Source: Crotophaga sulcirostris
Taxonomy: Eukaryota > Chordata > Aves > Cuculiformes > Crotophagidae
DNA length: 64,000 nucleotides
Assembly: GCA_013397455.1 (NCBI GenBank)
Contig: VYZB01000078.1
Coordinates: 1,738,247 to 1,802,246 of the forward strand
Direction of reading: 5' to 3'
Below are positions 49,801-63,500 of this stretch, in pieces. The notes under the pieces are model-generated. The model saw only the letters and a list, made by a program, of their open reading frames with translations, did not search any database and was not told the origin of the DNA. The position numbers and the translations under genes are program-made. How positions within the stretch are numbered: the stretch's first letter is position 1; each line of letters starts with the position of its first letter.

Positions 49801-52800
49801 AAATGCATATTTGCAACCAGTGGAATTATTTCACTAGCCTGTTTTATTCCAAACAATCAGATGTATTTAAAAGATGAATTTTCCACTTAGCTGAATATGG
49901 CAATGTACTCTCAAAACTCTTTCATCACATCTCAAATCTATTATGTATGGAAGCACAGCTGTAATGCAAGACTTCTTCAAGCCATGTTGCTTTAATATGA
50001 TGGCTTATTTGCCATTAGGCAAAACACTGGGATATGAGTACAGTGGCAGCTTTATACTTCACAGACACCTTGAGGCTGAGCAGTTGAGCACTATAGAAGC
50101 ATTTCCAGTTCAAAGATCTGACAGACCAGTTCTTGACAGCTTAAAATATTTGGGGGAATATCTGTTCTCCAGGATTAGAAGTTGTCTGACCTCATTTTAC
50201 TCTGTCACTCTAAGGAATGGCAGAAAAGAAAGGGTGATCCTACAAAAATTTGTGCCTAATTTGATCTAACCCACACGTGATGTAAAGTTGTATAACACAA
50301 GGCCAGAACAGTAGTACTTGCAAGGCAGACACATTATGTCCACACTAAGAAGAGCAAGTTCTTCCGCCAGGCAACAGCTGTACCTTGCCCCTTTCATATT
50401 CCTTTAGCTTTTCTGTTTGTCTTATATCTAGAAATTGCACTTCAAAGTATGTCATGAGTACATACCAGCTTCTGTAAGTACCTTCTATTTCCCATGACAC
50501 CGTATGTTACAGCCGCCTCTCTCCTTTCCCTTGGCACAGCAAATCTCAGTAACCAGTCAGCTGGGTTACTTGCAAGTGTAACAGTAAATTTCAGAGCCTC
50601 TGTGAGGTACTGAAAAGAAAAAAAGAAAAAAACACTAATATTTCAAGCAGATGTTTAAAAAGAAAGAGGGAAAAGCTTATGACCTCATCTTCTTTGAACT
50701 TCTCTTCAAATGAACTTGTTTTTCTGCACTCTCTAGACTCATGTACAACACAGTGCTGCAAGGAATCAAGCCACTTGGGACTGATGTAGTAAACTCAACC
50801 ATGATTACTGCAATTCAGGAGGGAGTCAGCCAGACAGGTTCAATTAGCAACCATTAGACTGCTTAAATGAAAAGTAGTAGTCCTTCTCCTTGCCAAAATC
50901 CTCCAGAAAACCCAAGCTTATTTAGGTGATCCAAGCAAATACAAAGAAAGAATGCAAAGCCAATAATTTAAATCATCAGTGTTCTGGGCAATATCTTCTT
51001 CTCTAGTAGTACTTGATCTTCCTATTAAAATAAACTGTATAATTGTAAAATTGAACATTGGTCCTCCAAGCAGGACTCATCAGGAGTACTAGCAGGTTGC
51101 TGCTGGCCTATGTCAACAAAAATTTGTGCCTTTTTTTTTGTACCATTGTGGTCAGACTACTAACCTCCAGATAGAGGAGAATATAAAATCATACTCCAAA
51201 TGTCAGAGTTGATGCAGAAATTCTCCTGGGCTTAGCAGAGAAATGGAAATATCTCAATTGACTGTAAAATGAGCATTTGATTGTAGGTTTTTAGGCCAGG
51301 ACAGTTTAACACCAAATCCCATCTTTCATGCATGGACTTCAAGGAGTTTAACTGAAGGAAAGGGGACAACCATTCACCATCATCTATTCATACCAAGTGT
51401 TAGTTAGGATCCACCAACCAGCATGACCAAGGGCCCTTCCAGAACACCACACCCCAGACAACATAAGGGAAGGATTTCTTAAGTCATGCTATTATAACGA
51501 GCTGTTCTTTTCTTCTGTTTAAGCTGATGGCAGAACTTCCACTCTGACAATTGTGAACAGGTTTAAATACCACTGGGGAAACCCTGACTCATGAGAGTCA
51601 CCGATGGATGCTGGGCAGCTCCTTTTCCCCACATCAGCACAGCACTGCACACCATTTAATAAATTGAGAGTTGAAAACAATTCAATGGCTTATACAGTTT
51701 CCAAATATAGAGCTGTTTTACAATCTGGCTTACACATCTGCCAAAAGTTCAATTCATTAATTCACCACTCCTCTTTCGGAGTACTAGCAGTGGCAGGTAG
51801 TTGTGTAGCTGAAGTCAATGAAAAATACAGAAGACCTATGCCAAATCCATGGCTCAGCATGACTGCTTATCAGATAAAGGCATCCAAAAGGAAAACTTCT
51901 GTACCAAAACTGCCTTTTGTAGATTCCTAACTTCTGTCAAAGGCTGTGTTTTAGCACAATCTAAAAATGGGTTTTCACTAGGCACTATTCTGTGATACCT
52001 GACATTGGTCTGTCCTGTACCTTTGCCCAATATTGTCTGGTCCCAGTGTACAGGCAGACATTGGCACTAATGGACAGGGGACTTTATCTCCAAGCATTCA
52101 AGTCAGATTTATATGCTAGTCTTTCAGCCTAATTTCACTTTTCAGTTTGAAGTCTATTTCTCTTTAAAGTTTAAATATAAGGAAGTTCTAGAGTAACTTT
52201 CCTCTCTCTAACAGGCATTAGCAAGAAACCACGGCACATTACAGGCACTCTGTCCATGTGACACAACCAATTTGCCTCATTCTGTCATGAGGCTGCTGAC
52301 CTTTACACAAAAAGACATCGGCTCACAACATTGCAAGTGCCAACAATGTAAAGGAGATTTTACTGAGACAATATATTGATGGTGTATCCAATCCTGTGGC
52401 TCTACAACATGGGCTTCAATCCAGAAACGTTATTGCTAGGCACAAGTTTCATTATTGTAACAGATGTTCCCATACAGTTCAAAGTTTCAGCTCTTGTTCA
52501 CTCATTCCTGGTACAAGCTCACTCCACCTCAATAACAAACCTGTTATTATTCATATATAGCCTGGAAAAAAAGTGTTTTAACTTCTCAGCTTTTAACTTA
52601 ATGCTTAGCCATTTAAAGACTGTTAGTAAATGTAGCTTGATTGCTAGGAAACCATTTAGTGCATTAAAATACTACGTAACATCCACCGGCTGCTTTTAGT
52701 GTCTATTCTGCTATTTCTGTTATTTAATGTCTGTGTTAGCATACCCATCAGGCACTGAAGTCATCCATTGTCAAAAACAGGGTAAAGCTTAGCTTGTTCT

Positions 52801-54047
52801 CGGGTGAGTGGTTCTCCAGGAGAACAAAATACAGGACTTTACAAGACAGCAGTCTCTCAGGAGACAGTATTCTATTATGAAAGGCTATTCTATTATTAAA
52901 TGTAGCAAATCTATGGCTACTGAACCTCTTGAATGAGAAAATATGAAAGGGTACAGTTTACAGACAAAATAACACATTGATAATTAAATGCGTGCTTAAA
53001 GAACATACGACCTATATGAGCAAGAATCAAGTAAGGCCTGTAGAACGAAAAATGGTATTGTCATAATAGCTGGAGATTTAATATTTGAGGAAGAAATCCT
53101 CAAGATCTGAGCTAAGCAATAATATTGTTTCACAGAAGGTTGGTGGCAAGTGCACAAAACCAGAAGCATTCTGCTGACTGGAGTTCCTTCTGCCTCATTA
53201 TCACCGTTTATTTCAGGTTAGCTGAACTATAGCTTACCTGAGATAATCTTTGAGAGAGACTGAGAAATTCAAGAGAAAACATCCTAACCAGGTCACAGAC
53301 TTAACAGCAAAACATTCTGCTGCTTCTGTTTCCAGGTGTCATGTCACAAGTTTAGATCCAATCATTACTTGCTCTGGCTTGCTCTGAAGCCAGGCCATTG
53401 GTGTGTGCCACAGTAAAACGCAGCCCAGATGGACAGGAAATGTACACATTTATGTTGGTTGTTTGTACTTTCTATGTAGGAAGGATTAATCTTTTAATAA
53501 AGGAGTTCGCACCTTATGGGGAATGGTACAGGTCCTGGTAAACTAGTTTTGATAAGGAAGAGTCACACTGTTTAGCTATGATGCAGGATATTATTAACAT
53601 TTCTGAACATGGTTGAAGTTCCGTATGAAATTAAGACTTAATATCTCTTGCTTTCTTCACTATCTGGGGCCTTCTTACCTCTTTCCCTTCAAACAGTGTT
53701 CTTCAAAGCAGTTGCTGATCTGGATACGAGTCTTTGCATCGCATTCGCAGGGTGCATCCTTCTGGGTCTAATACACTAAGAAAATCATTTCTGCAAGCCT
53801 GAAGCAAAAAACAGCAGAGGACAGATTCAGTTCTGTGCTCAGCTTCTCAGCATTGTTCAGGGTCTGTGTCATGTTTTCTTTTCAATTTGACCTTATCATA
53901 ACGTTCCCAAAGTTTTAAGAAAGGATTTACACTTTTAGGTCCCATAAGTCAGCCTTTGTTTCAGGCATTGACACTTTAAAAAATATCATACAACAGCCTA
54001 GGTGGAAAACAGAAGGTTTCAAAACGAGGTGTACATTCTGTGGCATG

Positions 54048-54074
54048 AATATTAACATCAATATTAACATCAAT
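54048..54074. repeat. Tandem repeat, 12-base unit x2.25
   Basis: AATATTAACATC occurs twice without mismatch (54048-54059 and 54060-54071) and is followed by AAT of a third copy. A short replication-slippage repeat. Confidence 0.92.
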
Positions 54075-56965
54075 TTTATGGCTGACGCCTAATATGTTTT
54101 TATATAATAGTAGCATGTTCTTGAGATGTTTTAGGAGTGTAGAAACACTGCAGATTTTAGATTTTATGCGCAATGCTAGGTTTTGTTCCATAAGAAGACG
54201 ACAGCAGGGCTAGAGGCTATACACAGGAGTCAGCCCCTAGCAAGCAGTCTAACACAAAAGCAGAGAGAGTGACAAGTAGTCCTGCTTTCTGTGTGCAAGG
54301 CAGAGAGACAGCCGTTTGTCAAAACTCACAGCTGAAACCACACTCAAGTGATCCTAGTCCAGTACATAGTCACAACACTCCTCCTTCCCATGAAAGGAGG
54401 AGTCACAATGAAAATGCCTTCCTTTGAATCAGCGTGCGTGCCAGTCTTCATAGAAACATGATCTGTGCATTCACAGGCTGTGTGCTTCAAAGGCAATCCA
54501 ACTAAAACCAGAAAATTAGAAAGGCGATTTGTCCACCTGACTTGAAATAACTGTTTTGTTCACTGCTTTCATTGCCTTCTTGCCAATAACCACCTCCACA
54601 GCTATTATTTGGACAGCAGTGAACTCGACATTGCTCGTCTGCCCAGTGCTTTTGTAGTGAAGGTCATTCTGCAGCTCAGGCTACCGTGCAAGGAAGGGCT
54701 AACAGTATGCTCATCCTCCTCCTTCCCTCTTTGTAGGAAAGTTTATCACAGCTGGAGACATAAACCAGTCATCTAAGATACCAGTTCTTTGTGGTAGAGC
54801 AGACAAAGAGAAAGCAGTCTTCCTGATTTAGGTTATTTTGAAAAATGGAATATCAAAGGCTATCAGAGATAACTTGATCTGATTCCCAATTGCAAATTAC
54901 TGCATGAGAATGGCACATTTCAAAATTGGTGATTAAATTAAAGCCAGAATCTTACCACACCCCATACTTCATTAATTCAAGACTGCAGTATGCCTGCTCT
55001 TTTGTCTGGCACCCTGAGTTTTATCTCTGCTCTGGGTATAAAAAGTACAGTACACTAAACATTGACACCAGCAATAATCTGTACATTTAGTGTTGCATGA
55101 GCTACCAAGCAGCATGGATTATTTTAGTCCGTGGAGGACTGAGTCCTAATGCAATTATTTTAGTGGTAGTAGAATGGTGGGTTAAGTGTTTAAGGAGCAA
55201 AAGATAAGTCACTGAGTTGTTCAGTATGTCCTTGCTCACAGGTACCCCAAGACTATAGGTTGCTGACATATAGAACAGGTAGGACTGGGTGCAACACAAT
55301 GTTAAATTAATTATTATGGACTCAGATGTTTGTATAACCACTAAGGCCTACTCTGCTGGCAGATAATAAGCACACCTGCCATGATTTTCAACATGTTCAG
55401 AAAACCACATTGTTCTCAACCATCATAGTTCCCTGTAAGAGAAACATTTACAAAACAGATGACTGAATGAAGTGTGAAGTACGTCACAAGCCTCATGGTA
55501 TATTTCCAGTCCTGATCTCAGAAGAGATCTCTTGAAATCGCTTAGTTACATTTAAGAACAGTGTATAGGTATCATGTAAAGAAAAATACTTTATCCTGTT
55601 CCTGCTGAGCAGCTAGATACGGATACACCAGCTATCCCTGGATATTTCTCTTCATTGCATAGGAACACAGCTGGTTTTAGGGGCGACTATAGTTCCATAA
55701 AATATTAGCAATTTTTGTAGGCTTTGGACATGTCACCTTCTGGTTTTGCCTTCCCATTACCTTTGTCCTTCCAGGTCTATATACTACTGTATGTATTGTT
55801 ATACAGCTGATAAAATGTATGTCAAGGAGAATGCAAGAATGTCAAGGAGGACTTAAAAGGGGAAGGTTTTAAGCTTACCATCTTTCACTACATCTATGCT
55901 GAGTCCAATCTAAAACCAGAGAGTCCTTATAATCTCTGCAATCTTTTGCTTGTGTTTATTTGCTATCAAGCTAATGACCGTGAACTGTCCTTTGACTCTT
56001 GCCGTAGGAGGCTGGCCAGAGGACAGCTCTGTAAGAGCAATCCTTGGTTTTGCCTGGAGCAAGGGAGGTTAGAATTCAGGATCCAAGTTGCTATTTTGAA
56101 AGCAAGAGAAGTGCTGCAGGACAAACAAGGCATTTGTATGCAGCACAGTATTTTCATTTTATCTTAAAAACCAACAACCCCTCACCCCCAACTCTTGTGT
56201 GCTTTGCAGCCAAGCATACAAGCTTCTCTCTTACTGTGGACATGTATTATCCTATAGACAGATCTGAAAAAAACTTCAGTTAAACTGATTTAATACCGCA
56301 AACTATAATGCGAAGAGGGAGGAAGACCCATTTAGTGTGGTCTCTGAACAAGTGGGATACATTAACAACACTGGCTGGTTCTGAAAGACAGTGGCTAATA
56401 CGCCTACAGACAATGCCTGTTTGGAATACAGGGCTTTATTTTGGGCATCAGAAGAAAGTACTATCTTCTACAAAAAAAACCCAAGAATTACCTCACTGAA
56501 AACAACTTATAAAGCAGTGCGGGCACAATGTCATCCTAGAAATTATCCCTGAGCACAGCATTGCCCTGATGGTTACAAAGACAGGCAAGAGAGGGCATCT
56601 GCTTTTCTCCCAGTAGTAGTCTTTCCAGGTTAGGACCATATATGCACCACAGTTTTTTCATAACAAGTTTAGACAGATTGCACCTTGACAAAAGTGCACA
56701 CTATGAACTGGAGGGTAAGGACACATATTCTCCTAATACCACTAGTTTTTACCTCTGCATAGAGGCTTTCAAAGGGCCAGATGAAGTAGGAAAGTCTTGT
56801 GCACTGTGCAACATTTCAACTGAAGCAGAGGCAATACTCGTTTTCAGAAGTAGGAATCGTCACCAGGAGATTAAATAACCAAATAGAAGAGAGTATATCA
56901 GGGACAGGTTTTAATGATAAATACCTTATTCTAAGTCAAAGACTTAGGTTGTGGTCTCCCCTTGC

Positions 56966-57526
56966 CTACTGACATCTGAACCAGTAAGGGCAATCCACAT
57001 TTAGGTTTTTCAGTTGGAGTCCCTGAATTTGGATCAGGAAACCATGCAGGACAAACCTTAGAGCAACCCAGGCAGTATTTCCTGCAGTTGCAAAGTGATG
57101 TGGAGACCTCCCTCCCACTTCCAAAAAGGAAACATATATATTGATGAACAGGATCAAAATCAGCCCCAGCCCTTCAAAGCTGGAGCTGGATCTACATCCT
57201 TTCACACTCACAACAATATCCTGCTTGAACATGGGAAAAGCATCTGAGTACCTGCTTTCCCATAGACTTTTTGCTTTACTGCATAAATGACACGGGTCAG
57301 TGAACTTACAGGTCAGCTCAGCATGTTCATACAACTCCTCGCCCACCCAAGGGCCTTTGTCAGAGCTGAAATAACAAGGCCGAACATAAAAAGGTGCAAT
57401 ATAAATGCAAAGTATTTGTGTGGAGAGTGGGTGGTAAAGATGGGAACAAAAAAGACATTTATCTAGAAATTCTGTTGTAGACAAGATGCTGTTTCTTACA
57501 ATGACTATTTTTCTACTACAGTTCAC
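56966..57526 (-). other. 186-codon open frame, coding status unknown
   Basis: This is the longest frame in the window outside CR1. Its 186 residues include two CxxC pairs (residues 24-27 and 79-82), several other cysteines, and a hydrophobic stretch at about residues 119-134 (LGLILILFINIYVSFLEV). I recognise no family. The hydrophobic stretch is internal rather than an N-terminal signal. In 64 kb of AT-rich DNA a frame of this length can arise by chance, and no poly(A) or promoter evidence ties it to a gene. A retained pseudogene or a lineage-specific gene cannot be excluded. Confidence 0.15.
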
Positions 57527-60500
57527 CTACCACAGTAGAGTCCTAGGAACACTGCTGAACTAATATCTGTAGACATAATGTTCTATACATTATTATTATT
57601 ACCTTGGCAAAGGTTACTACAGCAAAGATTGCTCCTGGCCCAACTGCACAGAAACATTATTCTTTCCCCTGCAAAGAGTGCAGTGTTTGGTTTATCTGTA
57701 GGACAAGGCAACAAGAGCACTTCCATCCCCTAGAAGCCCAGTTCTGGCTTTGGAGAGCTCACCAGTTCTTCCAATACAGTACTTCCTCACAGGAAATTAA
57801 AAAAAATGATCCTGAACAAGCAGCTGCCTTGAAACTAGGGTGCAAAATACGTGATGAGAAGTTGTTTTGCCTTTGAATTACTATCCAGGGAGATGAAGAG
57901 AGGGATAAATTCCAGTCCTTTTGGTAACGAAACTTTTTAAATTAATAGTCAATTGCTTTGGAATGAACCTCCCAGACTAGATCAGGCACTTTTGTAGCAA
58001 AGATCACCTCCTATATTTACCTCCAAGAGTTCCAGGGATGACAGGATTTCAAATGCTTCACACTCAGAAATACCATGTGGCTTTCTAGAGTCAATGGAAA
58101 ACACAGGGAGCCAAGTCTTGCAGTCACCTAATTTGTCCATGGCCAGGAAGACCAATTTTCACTGCTGACCTCCAGCAAATGCAGACTCTATGCAAGGTTA
58201 CTTGCAGACTCACACTCAACAGGCAAAATCAAAGTCTTGCATGCGAGAAATGATGTTGCAATACTGCAGCAGACAAGTGATAAATCTCAATGTGAGACCC
58301 TAAAAGAAGGCAAGGATAAGAGTGTTTTAAAATAAAAGTGAAACAAAAGTGATTTTGCTCTCTTATATCTATTTAATTATGATCAGCCTGACAGTTGTAG
58401 TAGAGTGGCCTGCTCAGCAGTCAGGCTCTGAAGAGCTTGTACCCAGTGTCTACCAAGAACTCCTTAAAATGACATGATGAGGGATGCCCAGTATCAAGCC
58501 CTCCTCATGTGTCCTGGATTCCTCTGTACTTGGAAACTAGGTACCAGTCTTTGGTCTGCTCCTCTGTACCCATTGCAAACTGATAGTTGTCTTTCCAACC
58601 TGTTCCACATTTGTGGATATGCTCACCATCCTTCATGTTTACCTGGTTGCCTTATGGTTCCTACTCCGTTTTCTATCTTTTGCCATTATCTTTAAATGGA
58701 TGAAGTTTTTGTTCTAGATTATAAGTAGGGTCTTCCTTCTTTTAGGCTGTCCTTCCTATGCTGTGTGCCCTGAGAAGCCATGCATACAGGTGCAGCAGTC
58801 CTAATGATGTGCTAATCCAGGTGTGATCAAACAACCTAAGCCATTACTATACTCCTTCTCTGCTGTTCATTCTTGCTGCTTCTCCCACAATCACACGTGC
58901 CCATTCACATCAGTCTTAACATTTCTATCACAATACTCATACAGATTTGTCTTGGTAGTACTACCAATCTTAAAGTGGTCTTCTGTGTGCCTGGAAGGCA
59001 AGAAAAACACTTTTTACTGGCTGAAGGATTTTGAGATGCTAATTTTGGCACTCTACAAAATTTTTAAGCTTGACTGAAAACTGTACCTTAATTCCCTGTT
59101 GTGTAAATAAAGTTCACGACCAGTTAGTTAATCTTCTATCTTTATTCACTGTAAATGCTTGGGAACACAGACTGCCTTGGTAGTGTGTATATGGTGCTGG
59201 GAATAAGGTGGTACCAATTTTAGCAAGTATGTCTCATTGTCACAGACATGTTGAGTTCTTGCACATAGGCAGGGACACGTTTGGGGTAGGGATACATAAA
59301 CCACATAGACCCAACAATTCTGTTTCAAGATACTATTTCTACCACAAAATGTTTAGGTGTGTGAAACATCAGCAAACCATCATACAGCTTGCTATCCTAC
59401 TATTTTTTTCTCAAGTATAGAAGCAGCAATTACCAGATTATGTGGTTCCTTGTTTTTTTGTGCTATGTCCCATGTATGTGCAAGTTAGGATATTTGAAGC
59501 GGGGTAGGGTTTTTTTTCCTCTCCCTTCTTAACTGAATGCAGTGTCTAAAAGCAATGTGTGAAACAGCAGACAGGTCTTCAATATTATCCTCATTGCATA
59601 TTTCATTATTGACCTAAATGAGCAGTCTTCAAAGCACTGATGCAGTGTTTGTGTTCTCCTCTCTCATGCCTTGAATTTTGCCTATGGGTTAATCTCCACT
59701 GAGGTTTTACTTACAAGCCATTTAGTCACAAGGAATAGGCTAGTGGTATTTGATTACTTCTCTCTGGCTGCTGAAAGTCATCATCGAAAATTATTTTCTA
59801 CCACTGCCAATAAAGGATGGAGATCAACCATTGGATGCTGAGGTTATGCCAGATTCAACCCCTTTAGTCACTAGGTGTCATTAAAGACAAGTTAGAGACA
59901 CTTTGCTCACCAAAGGCAGACAACTATCTGCACCTTGCTGGTTTTCACCCACAGTTCAAGAGTAGAAGGAAAGGAGGAAGCAGAGAAAGGAGCAGCAAAC
60001 AAAAGCAGCAAAGTACTGAAAAACCTGGGTTTTTTTGTAGGATGTCTAAGACATTAAAACTTACAATATTTCCCTGTATTTCCTAATTAGCACTACATTC
60101 AAGCATTTTTCTATGCTTGAAGTATTTCAGAATTATTGCCCATAACCTCTTCAATGTTCAGCTATAATTTTAAAGTCTAGATATATGAAGTGACACAATT
60201 TTAACTATTTATGGAGATGGATGTGGATATAGTAGGTGTAAACCATTCCAACACGTTAGTGCAAGGGCCTGCAAAGGCCATTTTGAGCACCTCACCTGCA
60301 ACATTGATTCAGACTGTTATGCCAGGATAAGTTTCTAATGTGCTGAGCCAATGTGCCCAGAGAAGCTCTCAATACACAAAGTCAATATGATAAAATTTTA
60401 TTGGTTTATGCTGTCTAAATATTGCCACAGAAAAATTCAGTAGTGTCAGAATCATAGTGCTTAAAGGTGTAGAGGATAATTAGGCACTTGAATGGAGAAT

Positions 60501-63500
60501 TGTATACTTGCTAACCTATCAAGTTGTTGAACACCTCTATCTTAATTTGAATTATATTTGTAGATCCATATTAGTTATTTAATACAGTGCACCAACACAA
60601 TTACACTGTTCTTATGTAGCCAGAAGCAAACGCTGAGAATCTTGCTCTTGTTTTGTTCTACTTAGTGTTGTTCACAAATGCTCAGGCTTCAATTAGTATC
60701 TGCATACAGGAGACTCTCTGTAGCTGTATTGAAGTTCTACAACTTAGCATACTCTTACTAAATCTTCCAGGAACAGCAAGAACAGACTCTAGCTTGTATC
60801 TGCATGAGCAAGTAGATATGAAAAAAAAAAGGAAAAAACCCAACACAAAGGCTAAGAAACAGTGATGAATATTGCACAAAAGCATTGACAGATTGCTCAT
60901 CCTATTTTTGATATCTGCAAGTACATCCAACTTGAAGCTATGACAATTAACTACTGGAAGATCTAAAAGGAAGCCATCTGAGTGCACTTATACTGACAAA
61001 GCATATTCAAAGTGTCAGTATGAGGTATGCAGATTCTGCGTAGCTTGTTTATTGTTCTTCTAAACTACAGAATTGTCTTCACAGACTTGTAAAGGTGCAT
61101 GCATTCTTCTGAACATAAGAATTAAATCTGTTTGCAAAGGTAACATACAAAAGTAGTTTCACATGCAAAGGTGACTTTATACAGAGCCACATGTGTAAGG
61201 TATCCAAAGTTGTCTCTGTTTATCTAATTGTAATCATAATGTTGATGTGTTGACAATATTTGCATAGAAGAATCTGCAAAAATGTCTATGAAGAAAACTC
61301 AGTCATACTGTCCTATATTCAGAGCAGTTTATCGCCCTTGTTTCATTTTATCTATATTTCAATAAATCTACACTATCTCAGAGAAATTCAGCTGGTCCCC
61401 TTAAGATTTCCTCATTTTAACTTGCAAAAACTACTCCTTTTTTCAACTTAAACTGTTGTCTAGACATGTCATCGGTCTGTTTATTTAAAAAGTATAAAAG
61501 CAATGTGTAATACAATTGTTCTTAAAAAAAACAGCTTTGTATTTTCTTAGGTGTTCCAGGATGGATTACCCATGAATATGAAGGTGCCCTTAAACTGCTT
61601 GGTACAATTCAAGAATCCCGCAAAAATATTGGGTATTAGATCCAGCTATATTTTGAGGTTTTTTTCCAGTCATACCAGTACAGAATTATGGGTTGACAAT
61701 TTAGTATACTTGAGTGGTTTTTTCTGTGATGAAACTGGCAGTGCAGTTGAAAGAGAGGAGGATCTTCCATGCATTTGCTACACTTTGACAAGCCTATTGA
61801 AAAGGGAAAAAAAAGAGTTGCTTTTGAGTGATAGTTTTCACCATTACCTACTCTGCCAATATCTTTGAATACCTGTTACCAGGGAGAACAAGATTCAGCT
61901 CGTTTTGCAGCAATCATCTGCAGAATCTGACAACGAGCTTGCTGGTGACGCGTTTTACAGTACTTCTTCCATTTGATCTCAACCTTTCTTTAAAGGAATC
62001 AATAGGGTATTCAACTTAATTGATCTCTCTCAATAAATGTGCAACAGGAATACCGTGTGCTTTTGCTAGCTCCAGTTCAACCTTCTAAATTATGTCAGAA
62101 ATTCATCCATCTCCTCTAACATATTTTTTACGGATCAGAACACAGAGAAATTGAATGATAAACACCTGATTCAAGCTTATCCTTCTCTACTAAGCTGCTC
62201 ATAGGTAACACAGCTTTAATAGCAGAAGATCTCCCAGCATGGTTTCAAGTCACAAAAATTATATCCTATGCTGTTCAGTGATAGGCTATCTCAACATCCA
62301 CTACCTACACATTCGAGTTCAGTAGTTTCACTATGTTTTCATAAGGCCCTGTACTTGTACCTGCCCTCAGCTGTAAACAGGAGAGCAACGTCACACAAGG
62401 TAAGCACAATGCACACGAATGGTTCCCATTCCTTCTTTCAGTTGAATTTTCACCCTGGGCCATTTTCAAGGTCTTGTTTTTCTCTCTCTAATGCTGTGGT
62501 TACTGTTCATGCAGCCAACGTTTTTTTTAAAGGAGGATTATAGAAAGGGATAAGTCTGAAAACATTTTATAGTCAAGAGTTTGCTTATCAGACCCAGTTT
62601 TCTGTTCATGGGAAACCTCCTCAGGAACATCTTAGTGCATATTTGAGCAAAGACAGTAAAGGGCATCAGATATAAAAATCCAGTGCCATCTTATTATCCA
62701 ATATTTTGGCCACTGATTCACGTAATCCATTTTATGGCTATTTTAGAGTAGGTGTAAAAATGAAACTAAGTCTCCTTGTTATACTTCACCTTCCTGAAGA
62801 TGGTTTAATAAGCCTACCCTTTCTAATAATTTAGAGGAACATAAGTGACAATCATTGACTTGATAGTTAATCTGCATCATTGTAATATTTGATGTTTCTA
62901 TTAATTCCTTGAGAAGTGAAGTGTCTTTGTCTTGCTACAGAAATTAGTCCATTAGTAAGCAAAGGCCTGGTCAGAGGGGTGATCACTGGAAACTCCAGCC
63001 TCCTGGCACCCATGATCACCTAGAACAGAATATAGAACACACACTTGTGCCGAAACCTCAGATTTAATATTCATGCTTCACTTCACACAAGCTATGCCTT
63101 AAGGTCAAAATATACCTCTGTGTAAAGACCCAGCACAAGGTTCACAAGCCACTTACATCTTCAAAGTGACTTGAGAAGGGCTCTGATCTTGTGGATTCTC
63201 TCTCTGCAGAGAGGAGTAAAGTAAGAACTGAACAGTGTAGCAAAACGGTGATCTGAAAGTTACTTTGATGATTTCCCTCTCTGTTCCATCTTCCCATGAA
63301 ATTCACAGCATTTTCTTTTAAAATCTGTATACCTCTGGCAAACTGTTTTGAGATCACTAAAAATTGTGTTGTCACAATAGGATGCATATTCTATTGAGCA
63401 ATTGTGTGTAAAAGCCACATTACCACAGCAGCAGAATGTAGCTGGGAATAACAGAATACTACTCAGCAGAAGAGTACTTTCACTTAACTCCTCAGTAATA

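Larger units (their letters stand above)
39216..56965. other. Long unannotated, transposon-poor stretch
   Basis: I find no gene, structural RNA or transposon in nearly 18 kb. Frames reach 142 codons at 42865-42437 (minus) inside a GC-richer patch (42270-42870) that is open on both strands. Small local repeats are at 43864-43891 and 54048-54074, a 9-base-pair hairpin is at 42355-42376, and a paired direct/inverted repeat at 52001-52064. A minus-strand frame at 47390-46980 (136 codons) shows no recognisable domain. Short exons cannot be excluded. Confidence 0.5.

Noticed and set aside
60447..60475. TCAGAATCATAGTGCTTAAAG as a possible CR1 minus-strand end
   Set aside because: Resembles AGAATCATAGAATG for a few bases, but the following sequence lacks the GGTTGGAAGGGACC segment.
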